From Amycolatopsis sp. cg9 (lineage in GTDB: Bacteria; Actinomycetota; Actinomycetes; Mycobacteriales; Pseudonocardiaceae), in NCBI RefSeq assembly GCF_041346945.1, contig NZ_CP166850.1:5750501-5814500 (forward strand): DNA of 64,000 nucleotides, given 5' to 3'. The translations under genes were made by a program, and so were the position numbers. The notes below the pieces were generated by a model, which saw nothing but the letters and a program-made list of their open reading frames with translations, did not search any database and was not told the origin of the DNA. Positions 31,577-39,845 of the stretch are shown piece by piece (the stretch's first letter is position 1; each line of letters opens with the position of its first letter).

Positions 31577-32947
31577 GTGGACCACGACATCCTCGCGCTG
31601 CTGGGTGACGTCCGCAGCGTCGCGGCCCGCCCGGCGTTCCACCTCGAGCCCGCCGACCACAGTGGACTGACGGCCTACCGCGCGCTGCGCCACGACGCTT
31701 TCGTGGCGCGGCAAGGGCTTTTCTCCGGGCACGACCTCGACGACCACGACACCGACCCGCGCACGATCGTGCTGGTCGCGCGGAACGCCGCCGGAGACGT
31801 GCTCGGCGGGGTCCGGCTCGGCCCGGCCACGGACGGCCCGGACCTCGGCTGGTGGCGGGGCGGGCGCTTGGTCGTCGCGCCCGGTTCGCCGGCCGGGATC
31901 GGCTCGGCACTGGTCCGCGCCGCTTGCGCGCGGGCTGAAGCCGAAGGGGCCCTGCGGTTCGAAGCGACCGTGCAGACCCGCACCGAAAAGCTGTTTGCCC
32001 GGCTCGGCTGGCAACGGGTGCGGCCGGTCACCGTCGCCGGGCACGACCACGTGCTGATGCGGTGGCCGATCGGCCGGATCGCCGCGCTGGCCCGGTCGGC
32101 GAAGGCCGCGCTCGGCCCGCTGCTGCGCGGGCTGACCGGCGTGCCCGGCTTCGTCGGCGACGACGGCGTCCCGCTGCCCGGCACTGACGTCGTCGCCGCC
32201 TGCGACGCGATCATCCCGGCCATGGTCGAACGCGACCCGGAATGGGCGGGCTGGTGCTCGGTGCTGGTCAACCTCAACGACCTGGCCGCGATGGGGGCCA
32301 CGCCGACCGGGTTGCTCGACGCGCTGGGCGCCCGGGACGCGTCGTTCGCCGCCCGCGTCCTGAGTGGACTGCGGAAGGCGAGCGAGGCGTACGGCGTGCC
32401 GGTGCTCGGCGGCCACACGCAGTTCGGGGTGCCGGCTTCGCTGTCGGTCACGGCGCTGGGCCGGACCACCGACCCGGTGCCCGGCGGGGGCGGAACACCG
32501 GGACAGCGCGTCTGGCTCACCGCCGACCTCGGCGGCGGCTGGCGGCCCGGCTACACCGGCCGCCAATGGGACTCGACGAGCTTCCGGCGCACGCCCGAGC
32601 TGCGTGAACTGCTCGGCTCGGTGGCGAAGGCGAGACCGGCCGCGGCCAAGGACGTCTCGATGGCGGGGATCGCGGGCACCCTCGGCATGCTCGCCGAGGC
32701 GTCCGGCTGCGGTGCGGTCCTGGACGTCGAACGCGTCCCACGGCCTCGCGAAGCGTCCACAGGGGACTGGCTGACCTGCTTCCCCGGCTTCGCGATGCTC
32801 ACCACCGGCGCGTCGGCACCGGCCGGCCCGGCGGTCACCGCGGAGTGCGGCGAGCTGGTCGCGGGCACGGGCGTCACGCTGCGCTGGCCCGACGGCGAAA
32901 CGACGCCCGCCATCGACGGCGGCGTCACCGGATTGGGGAACTCATGA
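31577..32947 (+). CDS. GNAT acetyltransferase / AIR-synthase-like fusion (Sll0786-Sll0787 type)
   Basis: A 456-residue two-domain protein. Residues 1-170 form a GNAT fold (SGLTAYRALRHDAFVARQG, GGRLVVAPGSPAGIGSALVR as acetyl-CoA loop region, then FARLGWQRV). From about 185 to the end is a PurM/SelD/HypE-like ATP-binding domain (WCSVLVNLNDLAAMGATP, VLGGHTQFG, SVTALGRT). In Synechocystis these are two genes, sll0786 and sll0787; here they are one polypeptide, which argues that they work on the same product. GTG at 31577 lies 1 bp after the radical SAM stop. It overlaps the nitrilase start by ATGA. Confidence 0.88.
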   Translation: MDHDILALLGDVRSVAARPAFHLEPADHSGLTAYRALRHDAFVARQGLFSGHDLDDHDTDPRTIVLVARNAAGDVLGGVRLGPATDGPDLGWWRGGRLVVAPGSPAGIGSALVRAACARAEAEGALRFEATVQTRTEKLFARLGWQRVRPVTVAGHDHVLMRWPIGRIAALARSAKAALGPLLRGLTGVPGFVGDDGVPLPGTDVVAACDAIIPAMVERDPEWAGWCSVLVNLNDLAAMGATPTGLLDALGARDASFAARVLSGLRKASEAYGVPVLGGHTQFGVPASLSVTALGRTTDPVPGGGGTPGQRVWLTADLGGGWRPGYTGRQWDSTSFRRTPELRELLGSVAKARPAAAKDVSMAGIAGTLGMLAEASGCGAVLDVERVPRPREASTGDWLTCFPGFAMLTTGASAPAGPAVTAECGELVAGTGVTLRWPDGETTPAIDGGVTGLGNS

Positions 32948-33774
32948 CCACGCTCAGGATGGCCGCGGTGGCGGCGCCGTTCGACCGCGACCTCGAAGGG
33001 GACTTCGCCCGCATCGAGAAGCTGATCGGGCAGGCGAAGGCGGAGGGGGTGCGGCTGCTGGCGCTGCCGGAAGCGGCCCTCGGCGGGTACCTCGCCAACC
33101 TCGACGGCGGCGCCGAAGGACCGCCCGCGCTGGCCGTCGACGGTCCGGAGGTGCGGCGGCTGGCCGCGCTTGCGGGCGATCTCGTCGTCACGGCCGGGTA
33201 CTGCGAGATCGCCGGCGGCCGCCGCTACAACTCCGCGGTGTGCGTCTCCGGCGACGGCGTCCTCGGCCACCACCGCAAGGTCCACCAGCCCCTCGCCGAA
33301 AACGCCAGCTACGGCGCCGGCCGCGGGTTCGCCGCGTTCGACACGCCGGTCGGGCGGCTGGGCATGCTGATCTGCTACGACAAGGCGTTCCCCGAGTCCG
33401 CGCGGGCCCTGGCGCTGGACGGCGCCGAGATCGTCGTTTGCATGAGCGCCTGGCCCGGCAGCCGCACCCACGCGGCCCCCGATCTCGAGCAGGACCGCTG
33501 GAAGCGCCGCTTCGATCTGTTCGACCGGGCCCGCGCCCTGGAGAACCAGATCGTCTGGCTCTCGGCCAACCAGTCCGGCACTTTCGGCGACCTGCGGTTC
33601 GTCGCGAGCGCCAAGGTCGTCGAACCCGGCGGCGAAGTGCTCGCCGACACGGGCGTCGCCGAGGGCATGGCGATCGCCGAACTCGACGTCCAGCGGGCGC
33701 TGGCCACGGCCCGGCGGTCGATGGGGCACCTGGCGGACAGACGGCCCGACGCCTACCCGGTTAGTGTCCCGTGA
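32944..33774 (+). CDS. Nitrilase (Nit6803/Sll0784-type)
   Basis: A 276-residue carbon-nitrogen hydrolase with the full catalytic set: Glu in LPEAALGGYL (about residue 42), Lys in HRKVHQP (about 114) and Cys in MLICYDKAFPE (about 146). In this gene cluster the family turns a nitrile into an acid and ammonia. The natural substrate is unknown. ATG overlaps the previous stop, and the stop is directly followed by the ATG of a second nitrilase-fold gene. No export signal. Confidence 0.92.
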   Translation: MTTLRMAAVAAPFDRDLEGDFARIEKLIGQAKAEGVRLLALPEAALGGYLANLDGGAEGPPALAVDGPEVRRLAALAGDLVVTAGYCEIAGGRRYNSAVCVSGDGVLGHHRKVHQPLAENASYGAGRGFAAFDTPVGRLGMLICYDKAFPESARALALDGAEIVVCMSAWPGSRTHAAPDLEQDRWKRRFDLFDRARALENQIVWLSANQSGTFGDLRFVASAKVVEPGGEVLADTGVAEGMAIAELDVQRALATARRSMGHLADRRPDAYPVSVP

Positions 33775-34605
33775 ATGGGGCAGATCCGCATCGCCGCCGT
33801 TGCCGCGCACTTCGGCCGCGACCTCGACTTCGACCTGCAGCGCATCGCGACGCTGATCGACCACGCGCGCTCGTCCGGCGTCGCGCTGCTGGTGCTGCCG
33901 GACTCGGCCCTCGGCGGCTACCTCGCCGACCTGCGCCATCCGGACCCGGACGCGCTGCCGCCCGCGCTCGACCCGGACTGCCCGCAGCTGAAGACCATCG
34001 CCTCGCTCGCCGCGGAAATGGTCGTCTGCGTGGGCTACTGCGAGGCCGACGGGCCGCGGCGCTACAACTCCGCGGTGTGCGTCACCGGTGACGGCGTGCT
34101 CGGCCGGCACCGCAAGGTCCACCAGCCGCCGGGGGAGCAGGTCGCCTACGCACCCGGTGCGGAGTTCGCCGCGTTCGACACCCCGGTCGGGCGGCTGGGC
34201 ATGCTGATCGACTACGACAAGACGTTCCCCGAGTCGGCCCGCTCGCTCGCGGTCGACGGCGCCGACGTCGTCGCCTGCCTGAGCGCGTGGCCGACCAGCA
34301 TCACCAACCGCGCGCCGCGGATGGCGCAGGACCGGCAGTCGCGGCTGTTCGACCTCTACGACCAGGCGCGGGCGGCGGAGAACCAGGTGGTGCTCGTCTC
34401 GTCCAACCAGACCGGCGCGATGGGCGGGATGCGGTTCCTCGGCCAGGCCAAGGTGGTCGGGCCGGGTGGGGAGATCCTGGCGCGGACCTGGTCGAAGGCC
34501 GGTATCGCGGTGGCCGAGCTGGACGTCGCGCAGGAGCTGGCGAACGCCCGCCGCGTGCTGCACCACCTGGGGGAACGGAAACCGTCGGTGTACCGGGAGG
34601 CTTGA
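33775..34605 (+). CDS. Nitrilase-fold paralogue with catalytic Glu and Cys changed to Asp
   Basis: A 276-residue protein, exactly as long as the nitrilase just before it and alike all along (RRYNSAVCV, HRKVHQP, FAAFDTPVGRLGML, FPESAR). Two of the three catalytic residues differ: LPDSALGGYL has Asp for Glu and MLIDYDKTFPE has Asp for the nucleophile Cys. Lys stays. The codons are clean (GAC in both), and the frame is intact and kept in the operon, so it is not a decayed gene. Probably a non-catalytic partner, for example a second subunit of a mixed nitrilase spiral, or a sensor. Confidence 0.85.
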   Translation: MGQIRIAAVAAHFGRDLDFDLQRIATLIDHARSSGVALLVLPDSALGGYLADLRHPDPDALPPALDPDCPQLKTIASLAAEMVVCVGYCEADGPRRYNSAVCVTGDGVLGRHRKVHQPPGEQVAYAPGAEFAAFDTPVGRLGMLIDYDKTFPESARSLAVDGADVVACLSAWPTSITNRAPRMAQDRQSRLFDLYDQARAAENQVVLVSSNQTGAMGGMRFLGQAKVVGPGGEILARTWSKAGIAVAELDVAQELANARRVLHHLGERKPSVYREA

Positions 34606-35657
34606 TGCGCATCGCCCTGCTGAGCTACTCCACGAAACCCCGCGGCGGCGTGGTGCACACGCTCGCCTTGGCCGAGGCCCTCGCCGAGCTGGGCGAGGAC
34701 GTCACGGTGTGGACGCTCGGCCGCGGCGGCGACGCGGGGTTCTTCCGGCCGGTCGACCCGCGGGTGCGGCTTTCGATCGTCCCTTTTCCGGATGTCCCCG
34801 GCGAGAGCGTCGGGGAACGGATCCTGCGGTCGATCGCGGTGCTGCGTTCCGCGTTCACGCCGGGGGACTACGACGTCGTGCACGCGCAGGACTGCATCAG
34901 CGCCAACGCCGTCGACCGCTGCGTCCGGACGATCCACCACCTCGACACCTTCACCACCCCGGAACTGGCGGCCTGCCACGAACGCGCCATCGTCCGGCCG
35001 TACGCGCACATCTGCGTGTCGGCCGCGGTCGCGGCGGAAGTCCGCGCCGGCTGGGGCATCGAGGCGGCGGTCATCCCCAACGGCGTCGACTACGACCGGT
35101 TCGCGACGGCCCGCCCGGACCGGGGTCGAGGTAAGTACATCCTGGCCGTGGGCGGGATCGAGCCGCGCAAGGGGTCGCTGGACCTGCTCGAGGCGTACGC
35201 CCTCCTGGCGGACCCGGCTGTCCGCCTGGTGATCGCCGGCGGGGAGACGCTCTTCGACTACCGCGACTACCGCACGCGCTGGGACAAGCGCGCCGCCGAG
35301 CTGGGCGTCGAACCGGAGGTGCTGGGCCCGGTCGCGCACGACGAACTGCCGTCGCTGATGGCGTCGGCCGCGGTGTTCGCGTTCCCGTCGACCAAGGAGG
35401 GCTTCGGGCTGGCGGCGATGGAAGCGCTCGCCGCCGGGGTGCCGGTGGTGACGCGCGACCTGCCCGTGCTGCGGGAGGTCTTCGGTGAGGTGGCGCGGTT
35501 CGCCACCGACCCGCCCGGTTTCGCCCGCGAGCTGCGCGCCGCGATGGCGGGCACCGACCCGGCGCGGGGCCGGACACTGGCCCGCCGCTACACCTGGACC
35601 GCGGCGGCCGAAGCGCACCGGCGCTTCTACCGCGTCGTGGGCGGGAAAGCCGGTTAG
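34605..35657 (+). CDS. MSMEG_0565-type glycosyltransferase (GT4)
   Basis: A 350-residue GT-B enzyme. Acceptor side: SYSTKPRGGVVHTLALAEAL (about residues 7-26). Donor side: ILAVGGIEPRKGSLDLLEAY (about 180) and the EX7E region PSTKEGFGLAAMEALAAGVP (about 265). The family is a constant part of this cluster, suggesting that the final product is glycosylated. ATG at 34605 overlaps the previous stop (TGATG). Last gene of the operon 27820-35657; no obvious terminator was seen after it. Confidence 0.9.
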   Translation: MRIALLSYSTKPRGGVVHTLALAEALAELGEDVTVWTLGRGGDAGFFRPVDPRVRLSIVPFPDVPGESVGERILRSIAVLRSAFTPGDYDVVHAQDCISANAVDRCVRTIHHLDTFTTPELAACHERAIVRPYAHICVSAAVAAEVRAGWGIEAAVIPNGVDYDRFATARPDRGRGKYILAVGGIEPRKGSLDLLEAYALLADPAVRLVIAGGETLFDYRDYRTRWDKRAAELGVEPEVLGPVAHDELPSLMASAAVFAFPSTKEGFGLAAMEALAAGVPVVTRDLPVLREVFGEVARFATDPPGFARELRAAMAGTDPARGRTLARRYTWTAAAEAHRRFYRVVGGKAG

Positions 35658-35727
35658 CAGCCCAGACTCGGATCGGGCCGGTTCCCCCGTGCGGCAGCCG
35701 CAGCCGTTTGCCGCGACAGCTCCTGCT

Positions 35728-35940
35728 CTACGGGCCCCCGATTATCAGCACGTAGCTCAGTGCTGACGTCGCGACGACCGTCGCGCCGAGCCCGCTGACG
35801 GTGCTCACGCGTGACCGACGGCGGGCGCCTGCCGGCAAGACCTCCCTGCCGGTTTCCCCCGGCACTGCGCTCGCGTTTTCGTCCCATCGGTCTCGTCGCA
35901 CTACAAACCCTTCGGCCTTGTCTCTGTCCCGTTTTGCCAT
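35728..35940 (-). CDS. Small protein with a C-terminal membrane helix
   Basis: A 70-residue protein. Residues 1-45 are charged (MAKRDRDKAEGFVVRRDRWD then a Glu/Arg-rich part). About residues 46-67 (VSGLGATVVATSALSYVLII) make one membrane segment, so it would be tail-anchored. ATG at 35940 has GGAAG upstream. It ends next to the glycosyltransferase gene, on the other strand. No family recognised. Supported by length, start signal and layout only; it could be chance. Confidence 0.4.
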   Translation of the reverse strand: MAKRDRDKAEGFVVRRDRWDENASAVPGETGREVLPAGARRRSRVSTVSGLGATVVATSALSYVLIIGGP

Positions 35941-36782
35941 GACTTCCGTGCGTCGACCGTGCTGCTGGGAAAGTTGACCGAGATCCACTGTGCTGGGTGG
36001 ACGACTGCTCCAGGGGCCGTGCGTCCCCCGAAAATGACGGACCGAGCAATCCGAGGGGGAGCTGCGCCTGTCGCCGATCGCGGCTCCCCTCGGCTCGTCA
36101 GTCCATCGCCGACAACGGCCCGGTCAATCCATGCCGCCCATTGCGGCAACCGCAGTTTTTCGTTGGCGACCTGCGCCTGCGCGCACCGCATCCAGGACCG
36201 GGTCCTCGTCCCCGGCTGGTCGGCAACTCCGAGATTTCGCCGGAACGGTGCAAAATCCCGCACGCGTGAGCTCTCGACTTTCCGCAACGACGACAGCGAT
36301 CAAAAGTACCCCATTCCAAACCGGGATCCCACCGTGGGCCGACGAGCCGCCGAAGGCTCAGTTCTGCCTTCGTGGACGCGTCAAGGCGGGATGGGGCCGA
36401 GCAGGAAATGATGCAAACTTCACGATATTTCACCTGTGCCCACGCCTATGCCACTTCCTCTCGGTGGCCCGTCAAAGTTATCGAATCAAGATCATCGCTG
36501 CCACCATCCGAGAGGATGGACACGGGTGACTGTGGCCGGTACCACTGACGGTCCCCTGGCTGGAGCCGTATCTGCGCGGAAACGTGGTCTCGTGCAAGGT
36601 CGGGCCGGCCGTGCTCGTCGACGCGGACAATGCTCAGCCCGGGCCGCCGGCCGAGGTCGCCGACGTGCGACGCAGGTAACGGCCGGCGTGGTCAACACGA
36701 CCCCACAGGTGAAAGGCATGCCGCCCAAGGACACCGACATCCGGTCCCGGCGATCCGCCTACCGCTGCGAGAGGTGCTCGAG
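35941..36782. other. Gene-poor stretch with lower GC
   Basis: About 840 bp without a gene I can support. It is noticeably poorer in GC than the rest of the window, especially 36270-36500, with A-rich runs such as GATCAAAAGTACC and AAACTTCACGATATTTCACC. On the minus strand one frame has a more protein-like segment around 36120-36200 (VANEKLRLPQWAAWIDRAV), but it has no good start and no match that I know. The composition suggests foreign DNA or the relic of a gene. Confidence 0.5.
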
Positions 36783-37796
36783 ATGCCGTTGAACGTGGTC
36801 GGTGTGGGAGCGGACGGCAGGGTCTACCACGCTGTCCGGAACCGCTATCTACGTGATCCCTGGACGGCGTGGACGGACGTCACGGCCGTCGTCGGCGATC
36901 CCGGTTCGGCGTTCGTCGTGATCGATTGCGCTACCGTGGACCGGTCGGTGCACATCTGCGGCCTCACCGCGGATGACCGGATTCTTCATACGTTCCGCGA
37001 GCCGGGCGGGATGTGGCAGTCGGGTTGGGGAGATGTCGGTTCCGCCGCTGGTCTCGGCTCTGGTCGGCCTGATGCCGTGGCCACCGCAGGTGCCGGAACG
37101 AATCTGCATGTCTTTGCGCCGGTCCAGCGCCGCGGTGGCAGTGGCGGTGTCGTGCCGGCAGCGGGCTCGCCCATCAACCACGCGATCCGATCCTCCGAGC
37201 CGCCGGACTGGCCGCAGCACTTCACCGAGGTTGCGAGTGGTTTTTCCGCGTTCGTGCTGAACCAGTTCTTCGCATTGGCCGCTGACGATGTTTCTGGCCG
37301 CCTGCACCTCTGTGCTACCGGTTTCAACAACGAGCTGTGGCACACGCTGCAGTTGTCCGGTGGGCCGGAAAATTGGCAGCCGTTCAGTGATGTTCGACTG
37401 GTGCACCCCAACAGCCCGGGAAGGATTGGCGATGTTGCGGTCGCAGGCATTGGTAATCTGCTTCATGTCTGTGTCGCGGCCGAAGGGGGCGTCTGGCACA
37501 CGATACGGGCAACCTCGGTCTGGCAAGCGCAGTGGGGCAACGTGATGCAAGCCGTGAGTTCGGGTGTCACCGGAACCGTCACTCGAGTGGCATGTGCGAA
37601 CCTGGAGGACAATCTGCATCTCTGCGCTCTCCTTGACGACGGCAGGATAATCCACACGATTCGCATGTCGAACCCGCCGAGTTGGCAGAACCCGGAAGAT
37701 TCCGGGCAGGCGGCATTCGGTGATGTCACCGCAGTGGTCGGCAGCCGTGGCGTGGATCCTCGCCCGTTCCAGCTTCTTGCAGCTTCTGGTGAATAG
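36783..37796 (+). CDS. Six-bladed beta-propeller, lectin-like protein
   Basis: A 337-residue protein made almost wholly of repeats. Each has a core like (h)xH(T/A)(h)R, then W, and ends (W/F)x(D/N/E)V: at about residues 12-33, 66-85, 130-149, 184-204, 237-254 and 287-315. Examples are GRVYHAVR, DRILHTFRE, NELWHTLQL, GGVWHTIRA and GRIIHTIRM. This layout fits a tectonin/PLL-type propeller, which binds sugars; the naming is by pattern only. There is no signal peptide. GC is lower than nearby genes, which suggests transfer. The ATG at 36783 was chosen at the beginning of the first repeat. Confidence 0.72.
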   Translation: MPLNVVGVGADGRVYHAVRNRYLRDPWTAWTDVTAVVGDPGSAFVVIDCATVDRSVHICGLTADDRILHTFREPGGMWQSGWGDVGSAAGLGSGRPDAVATAGAGTNLHVFAPVQRRGGSGGVVPAAGSPINHAIRSSEPPDWPQHFTEVASGFSAFVLNQFFALAADDVSGRLHLCATGFNNELWHTLQLSGGPENWQPFSDVRLVHPNSPGRIGDVAVAGIGNLLHVCVAAEGGVWHTIRATSVWQAQWGNVMQAVSSGVTGTVTRVACANLEDNLHLCALLDDGRIIHTIRMSNPPSWQNPEDSGQAAFGDVTAVVGSRGVDPRPFQLLAASGE

Positions 37797-37972
37797 CTGA
37801 CGAAGGAACGGCTCAACCCGTTCGCGTGCTTGGGGCGAAGAGCGCCACCTGCCCGTCGGCAGGGCGGTGGAGCCGGGCTCGGCCCCCTACGCGAGTCCCC
37901 GATCTCGCTCTCCGGCCCCCGGGGCCGACGATCGGGAACACCCGGATGGGGGAGAACGGCCGGCGCAGCTGA

Positions 37973-38923
37973 CTACGGCTTGACCGACCGGGCGTCGCGG
38001 CGGGCGAGGACGTCGTCGAGGCGGGAGCCGACTTCGGCGCAGTTTGCGCGGACGACGTCCAGGAACGCCGCGAGCACCGGGGAGTCGTCGGCCGCGCGGA
38101 AGGACAGTTGCAGGTCCGGGAGGCGGACGCGCGGGGTGATGTCGCAGAACCGGACGTCCTTGCGGGTGACCAGCCGCATCCGGGCCGGGCCGAGACCGAC
38201 TCCGACGTCGCACGCCGCCAGGCCGATGATCGTGTGGATGTCGCGGGACGTCGTGGCGGCGTCCAGCGCGGCCGCGCCGGCGCCGAACAGGTCGCGCAGG
38301 CGCGCGGCCACGGCGGGTTCCTGCGCGGGCGCCGACATGATCAGCCGCTCGGCCGCGAGCTGTTCGAGCCGGATCTCCGAGCGGCCCGCGAAGGGGTGTG
38401 CGGTGCCGACGGCGGCGACCAGGTGGTCGGCGCCGATGGGGACGGTCACCAGGCCGTCCACGTGCGCGCCGCGCGGGGCGCCGCGGCCGACCGCGACGTC
38501 GAGTTCGCCCGCGACCAGGGCAGCCGTCCCGTCCGGGCTGCTCAGCTCCCGCAGGTCGAGCCGGACGTCCGGGCGGGCCTTGCGGAACCGGCCCAGCACG
38601 CCGGGCAGCGGGTCCAGCAGGGCCGAGCCGATGAAGCCCATGCGCAGCTGCCCCGTTTCGCCGCGGCCCGCGCGGCCGGCCTCGACCGCCGCGGCCGTCA
38701 TCTCGCCCAGCGCCCGCCGGGCCCGGGCCAGGAACGCGGTGCCGGCCGCGGTCGGGAACACCCCGCGGGGCGTGCGGTCGAACAGCCGCTCGCCGACCTC
38801 GCGTTCGACGGCCGCGATCTGGGTGGACAGCGGCGGCTGGGCGATGCCGAGGGACGCGGCGGCGCGGCCGAAGTGCTGGTGCTCGGCCAGCGCGAGGGCG
38901 TAGCGGAGGTGACGGGACTCCAT
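37973..38923 (-). CDS. LysR family transcriptional regulator
   Basis: A 316-residue LysR protein: HTH in about residues 1-60 (LRYALALAEHQHFGRAAASLGIAQPPLSTQI), a linker helix, and a two-lobed ligand domain from about 90 (LRMGFIGSALLDPLPGVLGRFRK). ATG at 38923 is the conventional LysR start. It is divergent from the hydrolase/pump operon at 39000, with a 76-bp gap carrying two TTCAG-GATAT-like direct repeats (near 38930 and 38950). LysR proteins normally control the divergent gene, here the hydrolase and exporter. Confidence 0.9.
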   Translation of the reverse strand: MESRHLRYALALAEHQHFGRAAASLGIAQPPLSTQIAAVEREVGERLFDRTPRGVFPTAAGTAFLARARRALGEMTAAAVEAGRAGRGETGQLRMGFIGSALLDPLPGVLGRFRKARPDVRLDLRELSSPDGTAALVAGELDVAVGRGAPRGAHVDGLVTVPIGADHLVAAVGTAHPFAGRSEIRLEQLAAERLIMSAPAQEPAVAARLRDLFGAGAAALDAATTSRDIHTIIGLAACDVGVGLGPARMRLVTRKDVRFCDITPRVRLPDLQLSFRAADDSPVLAAFLDVVRANCAEVGSRLDDVLARRDARSVKP

Positions 38924-38999
38924 ACGTTCAGGATATCGCGCGAGGTCGATTCAGATATGAAAGTGGATAGCCTCCTTGTGGCGCGGTGGAGTGGACCTC

Positions 39000-39845
39000 A
39001 TGACCGAACCCACCGCTTACGTACTCGTTCACGGTGCCTGGCACTCCTCGCTGCACTGGGCCGCCACCCAGCGGGCATTGGCCGCCCAGGGCGCCGTCGG
39101 CGTCGCCGTGGACCTGCCCGGGCACGGCGTGACCGCGCCGCTGCCCTCCGGCTACCTCCGGCCCGGCCAGCCCGGGCTCGCCACCGAACCCTCCGCGCTC
39201 GCCGGGCTGACCACCGAGGTGCTCGTCGACGCGCTGATCGCCGAGCTCGCCGAGGTGCGCCGGCGGTTCGCCCGCGTGCTCCTCGTCGCGCACAGCGCGG
39301 GCGGCGGCCCGGCTTCGGCCGCGGTCGAACGGCACCCCGACCTGGTCGACCACGTCGTCTACCTGTCGGCGTTCGTCCCCGCCGGCCGGCCGCAGTTCGG
39401 GGACTACGTCGCCGACCCGGTCAACGCCGGCGCCGCCCACGCACCCTGGACCGGCGACCCCGGCGTCCTCGGCGCCTTCCGGATCAACCCGCTCTCGCCC
39501 GACCCCGCCGAAGTCGAGGCCATCCGGCGGGCGTTCCTGACCGACTGGCCCGCGGACCGGCCGGGCTGGCGCCTGACGCTGCACCCCGACGAACCGGTGG
39601 CCTCGCTCGCCGGGGCGTTCCCGGTGACCGCCGGGCGGTGGGGCCGGGTGCCGCGCAGCTACGTCCGGCTGACCGGCGACCTGGCGCTGCCGCCCGCCAC
39701 CCAGGACCTGATGATCGCCGAAGCGGACCGCCTGACCCCGGAGAGCCCGTTCGCGGTGCATTCCCTCCCCGGCGGGCACTCGCCGTTCCTGACCCGCCCC
39801 GCCGAGCTCGCCGAACTCCTCGGCCGGATCGCGAAGCAGGCATGA
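39000..39845 (+). CDS. Alpha/beta hydrolase
   Basis: A 281-residue hydrolase. Oxyanion region YVLVHGAWHSSLHW (about residues 8-21), nucleophile elbow VAHSAGGGP (Ser at about 101) and a late His in LPGGHSPFL (about 260). It is the esterase/methyltransferase-like branch (MES/HNL-like) that acts on small esters or ring lactones. ATG 39000 was chosen over a GTG at 38976 because GGTGGAGTGG sits in front of it. Its end overlaps the pump gene by ATGA. Probably under the divergent LysR. Confidence 0.88.
   Translation: MTEPTAYVLVHGAWHSSLHWAATQRALAAQGAVGVAVDLPGHGVTAPLPSGYLRPGQPGLATEPSALAGLTTEVLVDALIAELAEVRRRFARVLLVAHSAGGGPASAAVERHPDLVDHVVYLSAFVPAGRPQFGDYVADPVNAGAAHAPWTGDPGVLGAFRINPLSPDPAEVEAIRRAFLTDWPADRPGWRLTLHPDEPVASLAGAFPVTAGRWGRVPRSYVRLTGDLALPPATQDLMIAEADRLTPESPFAVHSLPGGHSPFLTRPAELAELLGRIAKQA

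Noticed and set aside
35901..36433. Minus-strand frames in the lower-GC stretch
   Set aside because: One short segment looks protein-like, but there is no good start and no recognisable family; kept only as a note in the gene-poor entry.
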